Positions 56,901-64,000 of a stretch of 64,000 bases of DNA are shown one piece after another (the first letter of the stretch is position 1; the number at the start of each line of letters is the position of its first letter). The translations under genes were made by a program, and so were the position numbers. The notes beneath the pieces were generated by a model, which did no database searches, had not been told where the DNA came from, and saw nothing but the letters and a program-made list of their open reading frames with translations. This DNA is from Gnetum montanum (taxonomy: Eukaryota > Streptophyta > Gnetopsida > Gnetales > Gnetaceae): NCBI GenBank assembly GCA_015680685.1, contig MNCI01021399.1:1234149-1298148 (forward strand), in the 5' to 3' direction.

Positions 56901-58780
56901 AAATGCTTAGCTCAGTGAAGGAATTGTTGTTTCTTTTTAGTGTCTAACTCTTGTGGTGTTTTTTGTGTAAAGAAATAAGTGAGAATACTACTATACTAGT
57001 TTTTTTCCATGGTCAATTGATTAGTTGTTACACCTATAAAGAGGAGTTCATCAGGGAAATGATCAAAAATTGGACAGTCATGCTCTTTGTTGTCCCATTG
57101 CTACCAAGATAAATGATCAACAACTATGTTCTCGGTGCCTTTACGATCAATCATTGTAAAATCAAACTCTTATAAGATTATGAGCCCTTGTATAATGCAA
57201 GGGCTCACTATTGGTTTATTCATTAGGAACCTTATTGCACTATGATCTGTGTGCATGAATACCTTATAGCCCAAGACATAGTGCCTAAATTTTTCTAGTG
57301 CAAACACTATAGCCATTAATTCTTTCTTTGTTGTGGTGTGGTTAAGTTATGCACCAGCAATACTCCTACTTGCACAGTGGATATAATAAGGATGTTTTTG
57401 GTCATCTAACTATGTAAGTATGGCTCCTAAAGCATAATTGGATGTTTCAATCATTATGTGGAATGGTTTGGACTAGTCAAGAGCTTGCAAAATGGGTGTT
57501 TCTACAAGCTTTTATTTTAAATTTTGGAAAGCTAGTGCACATTCCCTAGTCCATTTGAAAGGTACATCCTTTTTCATTAGTTCAACCAATGGTTTTGTAA
57601 CCTTTGAAAAGTTCTCAATAAAGAATTTTTAATAGCTAGTGTGTCCAAGGAATGACTAAATATCTTTTACAATTTTCAATTGCCAAGTGATTCCTTAGAT
57701 AACTTTGATCTTTTCAAGGTCTACCTCTATCCCTATTTGCAAAATCTTATGCCCTAATACAATTCCTTCTTGGACCATTAAATGGATTTTTTGCTAGTTG
57801 AGCCTTGAATTGGTTTCTACACATCACTTTAGTAGTTACTCTAACCAATCCAAGGCTTGATCAAATTTTTCTCCATAAGTGGAGAAGTTGTCCATGAAGA
57901 CTTCCACACTATTTCCTATCTGCTACTGAAATATACTTAGAACTAATCGTTGAAATGTTGCAAGGGCATTGAACAAGCCAAAAAACATTTGTTTGTATGT
58001 AAATGTTCCCCAAGGATTGATGAACATAGTCTTGGATTGGTCTTCTGGAGCTATTTGTATTTGGTACCCATTGTACCCATCCAGAAAACTATAGTAGCAA
58101 TGCCCTACAATGGTGTCTAAGACTTGGTCGATGAATGGAAATGGAAAGTGGTCTTTGAATGTTTTCATATTTAGTAGCCTAAAATCTATGCACACCCTCC
58201 ATTTACCTTCCTTTTTGGGTACAATAACTAAGGAACTAACCCATTCACTATCAGCAATGGGGCATATGAACCCAGATTTTAGAAGCTGTTCAATTTCTTC
58301 CTTAACCACTTGCTTAAGCTTTGGGTTAAGTTGCCTTTGTAGTTGTCATCAAGGCTTCATGTAGGAATTGGTGTAAATTCTATGTTTGAATATCCTAGGA
58401 TCTATTCTGGTTATTTCAGGATATGACCAAGTGAAGGCTTTTGACCATTTTTTATCACCTTTAGCAGTCTCTCTTTCTATTGAGGAGCGAGCTTCGCATT
58501 AATAATTACCAATTTTCCATTCTTGAGAAATTTGTACTTCATACTAGTGTGAAATGGTTTTAACTCAAGGGGCTTCTACTTAAACTTATCAAGAATTTCC
58601 AACTTCCCCAACTTGATATTTTCAATGTCAAGAGTTGGAAGTTGGTGATGGACTTGCTCTAATGTGTCCATGCTATCGATGTAAGCGTATGTCAAACCCT
58701 TAGTTGGTTCTAAAACACCATAAAATTTAAGGACTCTAATGCTTTAGCAGAGTCTTAAAATTTAGGCAAGGATTTCTACA
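56901..58780 (-). pseudogene. pol: Reverse transcriptase and RNase H of Athila-like element E
   Basis: On the minus strand an RT connector (LPTLDIENIKLGKLEIL, PLELKPFHTSMKY) leads to NPKLKQVVKEEIEQLLKSGFI, SEWVSSLVIVPKKEGKWRVC, SFLDGYNGYQIQIAPEDQ, NPWGTFTYKQMFFGLFNALATFQ. The catalytic box is VEVFMDNFSTYG (about 57900-57865), where Athila-type elements usually have FMDDF. RNase H follows: ALGAILTQLDDQ, KKELMAIVFALEKFRHYVLGYKV, TDHSAIRFLMNK. Gag and protease are missing: just upstream the sequence turns into repeat G in opposite orientation. One RNase H only is visible, unlike A and C. Confidence 0.87.
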
Positions 58781-60430
58781 AGTGCAATGTCATGAGGGAC
58801 TATCTAGACAACGTTGGCACTGAAGGTTGACTATATAGTGTGACAAGTTTTCTATTGCCCAAGCTGACAAGCCTGTTGAACTCTCCAGCCTACCCAACTT
58901 GATAATTGACCTAGCTAACATTCTACCTAGGGACCATGCTAAGAGTTGCTAAAAGTGTTCAGGATGAGAAAAATAGTCTGAAAAATTTTCTAACTACAAG
59001 ACCTACCATGCTACGCTATGCTACATAGCGTAGCAGGCCTTAGGGAGACTAACTGTATCAAATATTTCCATTGACAATAACTTAGTCCTTCAAGATATGA
59101 CCAACATTCTATAACAAAATGCTTGCAAAATTAAGTTAGGACCCAAGCAACATAGCATGTTACATTGCACTATGCTATGCAGCATCGCATAGCATAGTAA
59201 GGATAGAAAGCACGGAAGCCCTCTGCCAAGTGGCTCTAGAAAGAGGATTGCACTTTGACCACACTTTGGCCTCCAAGACTGCCTGTCCCACTTCACCCTC
59301 AGGCCCCAACTAAGTTTCTAGATAAAAGGTTTCAAAATCATGCAAAGGTGCATGTCATAGTGGCTGCTATGCTACATATCGTAGCACAGTGTAGCTGGGA
59401 CACAAAGCTTAAAAGTGTCCCAAGGATGAACTTGGCGGGTCTCAAGACCTGTCAACATGAAAGGAAAGGTTGCAGTTACTTTCCTAGCTAGGCCTTGGAT
59501 AGGTATTGTTGGATTTTAGGTGAAACTTCTTTCTAGACCAATGACTATGCTATGCTATGCTACACAGCATAGCACAATGTAATGTGCAGCTATTTAAGCT
59601 ATGTTGATGCATTGGGTAGCGCAAGTAGTGTAACACTTGCATGGAAGTAGCAAGATGTTCTTAGTTAGCTCCAAAACTTGTTGGCAATGATCATTCTCAT
59701 CCTAGCATCTCTTGGATGGACAAAATTATAAAATTTGCTTCATTTTGCACACCCCCGACTATCCCCAAAGTTGTCCCTATGCTTGACCCTACTCGCAAGA
59801 GTAGGAAAGACATAGTCCTGGAGCACATGCCCTACTTTGCTTTATTGTTGGTAATGTACTAGATTTTTGTACATGCAATTTTAGCAGTATGGTCACAGCA
59901 TAGCAAACTACGCAGCAACATAGCATAGTCACGTTTACACTCCATGGGACCCAGGACACGTGGCATCCAAACCACATTTTTCTCCTACTCCTAGTACTAT
60001 AAATACCCCCAACAAACAACATTCAAGGGGTTGGCTTCTGGGTGGCTTTGAAGAACTCTTTTGGACATTAGTTGGCTTTGAGAATTTTCTTTTGGGATTG
60101 TTCGCTTATTTTAGCATTTTTAGCTTTCTTGCAATTGGCATTCTTGGCATTTGGCTTTCTAGCAATTGGCTTTAGGAAGAGGTTGGTGAACAAACGATTC
60201 CTAGTGGAAAGCTATTGATTTGTAGTTCAAGGACCTGTGACCATACTACTTTGTTGTAAGTTGTGCCCCTCCAGTGTCGCATATTAGTTGTATAACTTCC
60301 AACAAGCAAAGATCAAATCCCCCGATCCTTGGGTGGTGCATTTTCTCACCCAAGCCTATTTCATTATTTGTTCGCTATTATTATATCTTGCATCATTTTT
60401 TATCATTTTAGGTTTTTTGATTATAATTTT
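58709..60430 (+). repeat. LTR-like repeat G, right copy, with palindrome array
   Basis: The start TAAAACACCATAAAATTT (58713) resembles the TGAAACACCACAAAATTT start of the Tat LTRs. Palindromic blocks recur near 59011 (CTACGCTATG-CTA-CATAGCGTAG), 59170, 59370, 59550 and 59895. A G-box and TATA box follow. The region up to 60080 matches the left copy in inverted orientation. U5 limits are uncertain. Confidence 0.65.
59957..60005 (+). promoter_or_regulatory. G-box and TATA box of repeat G, right copy
   Basis: GGACACGTGGCATCCAAACC contains CACGTG at 59957-59962, and TATAAATA is at 59998-60005. The spacing and the CATCCAA flank resemble the LTR promoter of element A. Confidence 0.55.
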
Positions 60431-60436
60431 AATTGG

Positions 60437-61540
60437 TGAAACCCCGTGAAATTGCAAGATCTCAATGGTTCAGCAAAATCTGAAGGCTCAGGCAAGGATT
60501 TGCAACATGTCGCGCATCTTAGCAAGTTTTCTTTTTTTCGGCTAAGGGCCTGTTACACCACATTATGTAGCACAACGTAATAGACCCCAAAAAAGACTGA
60601 ACATAAACAAAGGATGCATAGTGACAACACTTCAATTTTGAAGGTTCGCTATGTTACGCTGAATTATGCTATGCAGCGTAATGTAGCATAATGTAGCGTA
60701 ATGCAAGTAGATGATTGATTTAATTGCAACAATGAAGATAACAAAATTCAATCATTATGATTCTTATGTCACGAGGTGCTCCCTAGCATATTACAGCATA
60801 GCCGCGGGATAATTCGCTACCAAAGATCTAGAAGTCCTTCAATGCTAAGGACGAGGGTGGTTACGCTATACTACAATTTAGAGCATAGCATAGCGTAGCG
60901 TTGCAAGCTTTAGCTACAGAACATCAGGCCAATGGTATTTTATGGGCTCAGGACACACATCATCTAAACCTCATTCTTCTCCTAACCCTAGTCTTATAAA
61001 TACCTTGGCAGACAACACTCAAAGGGTTGATTGGTAGTTGGTTGGCAATTGTTGGCAATTTTTTGATAGTTCTAGCAGAGATTAGCGAGATGACCAGAAA
61101 GAATTGGCAATTTAAGAATACTGATGGTGACAGAGAAAATCTTTTGGCTATAGATTCCAAGCAAACAAGCATTTTTCTTCGAGCCAGACTCCCTTGCGCC
61201 CAGATTTGGCTAGTGAACAAGGTAGATTAGCCTTTTCTTTTTTAATCTCTAAGTAGCTTTTTGCTGGTGGTGGGTACTTCGTCCAAACTGAAGTTTTCTT
61301 GTAAATCCTATTATATTCATCATTTTTTATTTATAAGGTGGATCCTAGATCTCAGGATCATGCATATTCTAGATCCACTTCACTGTGCCCTATTTACATT
61401 GAATTTTATGATCATTTTGCATAGTTTACATCGCCTTCATTATCTTCAAGATTTAATCTTGCAACAAATCTTATTTTCTTGTAAATCAATAACATATTTT
61501 CACATCAAATTATTACCTAGTTATATGATCGTTAACAAGT
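60437..61540 (+). repeat. LTR-like repeat G, second tandem copy (diverged)
   Basis: It begins TGAAACCCCGTGAAATTGC, parallel to 58713, and shares CAGGCAAGGATTT, palindromic CTATGCAGCGTAATGTAGCATA near 60670, GGACACACATCATCTAAACC and a TATA box TATAAATA (60995-61002) with the first copy. The G-box is lost (CACACA). It lies head-to-tail with the right copy with nothing coding between. Confidence 0.6.
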
Positions 61541-61689
61541 TTACTGACTAAGTAAGTCCTGTTTGATCAACAAGACCATTTAGGGCACCTCGAATTCATT
61601 TCTCCAGCATAGCCCTTGCATGGATCCAAGCTTAAAACTATGTACATAGAATTCCCTTGGTGTTTCAAGCAACCGACATTTTTTATCAT

Positions 61690-61870
61690 TACAATTTTCT
61701 AGCACTAAAAGGAGGGCATGAACCTCTGATCCATGTTTTACGAGTAGTCTTGCATAAAGCTTCATACTCAGCCTTGTTGTTAGTATAAGGAAAAGATAGC
61801 CCTGGTTGATAAATATAGAATCACTTTATAATTCACTGAGGTTTATAGATGAATATTGCAAGTTCAGTAG
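61690..61870 (-). pseudogene. Short RNase H-like fragment
   Basis: The minus strand encodes YQPGLSFPYTNNKAEYEALCKTTR. This resembles the TNNxAEYEAL motif around the catalytic Glu of the retrotransposon archaeal-type RNase H (TNNIAEYEGL in A). Similarity fades on both sides and no other pol motif is present. Confidence 0.45.
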
Positions 61871-63229
61871 TCTGGGCAAGGTGAAGTTATTTGTAAAATT
61901 TAAGAATATATTTCTCTGTAAGCAAAATGTTTTTCTCTGAAAGGAAAAAGTGAAATGCTGCAAAATGAAGGAGATGCTCTGTATTATTGTAAGAGACCAG
62001 GGTAGTATAACAACCCATTATCCCACAGGACAGTTTCAAGTAATGTACTCTGCAGAAATAAACATTCATGTAGAAAGATAGAAACAGGTTCCCCCAGCAC
62101 TTTGCCACTGGAATCCCCATTCTCTGTGACCATTTCTGTACCGAAAAATATAGGAAAATAAAAACAAAAATCTACAATGACAAGAAACTAGAGAGGGCCT
62201 CCAAAATGGAACTGAACAAAGCACAGAAACAGTTGCTAAATACTTGCAGAAATAGGGTTAAACACAAAAGGAAAAATGGAGTATCAATGGTAACAAAAAC
62301 GCAGTGATGCTTGCTGCTGAAATTGACCAAGAAAACGCCAGAAATCACTCCATATTCTATTTGCAATTTCGTCAAACACTTGCCACGGAGGGTTTCTTTG
62401 TTCTGTTTTCATACAAAGCTTAATTTCCTGACCAAAGACTATAGAAAATGAATAAAGCAGGGTCAGAATGCAGCCGATTGCTATGCCTACGCCTTTGCCT
62501 ACAACTCCGGACAGTTATGAGCAAAAACTGCAAAACAAAAATATGAATGCGCCGGACTTGGACGCTGTCCACGAATAGGGGCAAGACACCATTGCTGAAG
62601 TTTCTCAGATTCAAGTCAGTGCACCATTGATATGAGCAAGTTAGTAACTATGCCGAGCTCCGCGAAAAAGCTGTTCCAACTGCAATTGCGTTTGTGGGGG
62701 TTCAATAGTTGACACACAGCCATGGTGGACGCAGAAGACATGGAGAAGGCGGCAGCAAACCAGCGGCAAGGTTTGGACAACGTCAGCAACAAACCAACGG
62801 TGGTAATCGTGACCTTGAGCCAATCCGATGCAGAGCGATGGTAGAGAAATAACGGATGGAGTAGTTCGGTAGCGGTGGCACACAAATCACGGGCGTGAGC
62901 ACGCACAGAAGGAGCAAGCAAAGCAACGCGGTTAACCGCGTTACAAAACATTTACATTTGCAATATATTCACCCTCCCATAAAGTTAACATATTCGCTAT
63001 CCTATGAAGTCAATTTTATAACTTATTATATTTCTAAAAAAAAACAACAAAAATGTAGCCTTAAAGATAATATTGATAATCAGCGTGAGTTTATTATCAT
63101 TAGAAGAAAATGCTAAAATAAGATCAAAGAATGAATGTTCTCTTTGTCAAATATGATATTTGCATTGTCAACTGAATGTGGAGGTAGCATAAACTTATCC
63201 AAAGCTTATGAAGATGGATGATGAAATGA
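61871..63229. other. Unassigned sequence with a GC-richer island
   Basis: From 61871 to 62590 I see no recognisable feature. At about 62590-62955 the sequence is noticeably richer in G and C. It has overlapping frames of 80-111 codons on the minus strand with no recognised motif. It could be a fragment of a host gene or its 5' region, but nothing supports a function. From 62956 to 63229 it is AT-rich and empty. Confidence 0.4.
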
Positions 63230-64000
63230 GCAACAACTCCATGGTTACTATCTTTACTACTATGATATAAATAAAATATTTTATGATTTAAAAAATGATG
63301 AAAAGCCAGTTATGAAATATTTTTGTAACATCCTATAAAAGGAGACATTTGGCTATTATTCCTATGGAAGTTGTAACTTCCTATGATAGTTACAATTATA
63401 ATATTTTATCATGAAGACACTTGTCAACTGTAGCATTTTTATCTCTTTTATGGTTGAAACCACCTAAAATTATTGTAACTTACCTAACTTGTTGGGCAAG
63501 TAACCTCCTAACTTGTTGGCCAAGTAATCTCCTAATTGGTTAGTCCAATTACTTGGGAGAAAAGTTAGGTGAGATATTTTTAAAATTGTAACTTCCCTAC
63601 CTACCTTGGAATCCTATAAATAGACTTCAAGGGTCAAGAAAAAAAAAGGGAAGCATCATCATCACACTTGGGAGCAAAGAAGATTTGTAAAGAAGATCAC
63701 TTGCAAGATGGCTTGCTAGAATAAAGATTTCAGCCTCTTTGTCATGGTCCTGTGAGTTATGCATTTCATTTTTTGTTTTGTTTAAATTGCTTAGCTAGTG
63801 GTTTAGATAGTATCATCCTTGGCAAGTAATTTTGGGATTTTTAGATTGCTCTTATTGTTCTTGTTGCCCGATAGAAATTTCTATTAAAATTTTGCCATAG
63901 AAGCGCTTGTGTTTAAAAGCCTTAAGAGCATTTTAGTAGTAAATTTCGTTATTGTGCAACGTGTGGGAACTGCTATTGGGATTGTTGTAAGAGAGCCTCT
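63230..64000 (+). repeat. LTR-like repeat F, right copy (runs off the window)
   Basis: It is an inverted match to 46632-48310: CTCCATGGTTACTATCTTTACTAC (63237), the TATA box TATAAATA (63615-63622), then CACTTGCAAGATGGCTTGCTAG and GGCAAGTAATTTTGGGATTT. It is cut by the window edge; about 0.8 kb of the repeat would lie beyond. Confidence 0.7.

Noticed and set aside
62616-62951. A host protein of 111 residues
   Set aside because: No motif, no supporting splice or promoter signal and several overlapping frames of similar length; left as unassigned.

Overview
This window is repeat-dominated plant nuclear DNA. All of the coding capacity I can recognise comes from LTR retrotransposons of the Ty3/gypsy superfamily, plus short fragments of plant host genes (a cytochrome P450 and an alpha-tubulin). 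Nested LTR elements with old, mostly transition-type damage, long LTRs and no intact host gene suggest a seed plant with a large genome. A conifer or other gymnosperm would fit, but I cannot name a species.

Positions 1-46631 hold three related elements of the Tat lineage, recognised by gag-protease, then reverse transcriptase, RNase H, a second archaeal-type RNase H and integrase. Element A (+) runs off the left edge and ends at its 3' LTR (14674-15989). Element C (-) spans 16880-46631. Inside it, flanked by a 5-bp ATTAC duplication, sits element B1 (-, 27704-38174), which has gag and protease but no polymerase. LTR-LTR differences counted by eye are larger in C than in B1, as expected if B1 inserted later.

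The most unusual content is a multi-exon gene carried in antisense orientation between protease and reverse transcriptase in both A (4572-8871, - strand) and C (24580-39578, + strand, exon 5 interrupted by B1). Exons, phases and most splice sites correspond in the two copies. The predicted protein starts with a domain resembling plant FCP1-like HAD phosphatases but lacks the catalytic aspartates. It continues with a central domain I cannot name firmly, an acidic stretch, a helical charged region and a conserved GPSGAG-type C-terminus. Each element also carries its own short tandem motif in the LTR U3 and in intron 1 or upstream of this gene: TACGC/GCGTA in A, GTGACC/GCATGACC in C. This recalls self-recognition by transposon-encoded anti-silencing factors.

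Positions 46632-64000 form a nested, roughly mirror-symmetric block. An outer LTR-like repeat (46632-48310 and 63230-64000) encloses a second LTR-like repeat (about 50200-51810 and 58709-60430, with a further partial copy to about 61500). These enclose convergent remnants of an Athila-like polyprotein: integrase at 51966-52590 (+), and RT to integrase at 55650-58780 (-). Between the left arms lie P450 and alpha-tubulin fragments, in the same orientation as, and just downstream of, an LTR-like TATA box.

Almost every coding region is broken by stops or frameshifts. The features are therefore fossils; functions given below describe the ancestral proteins.
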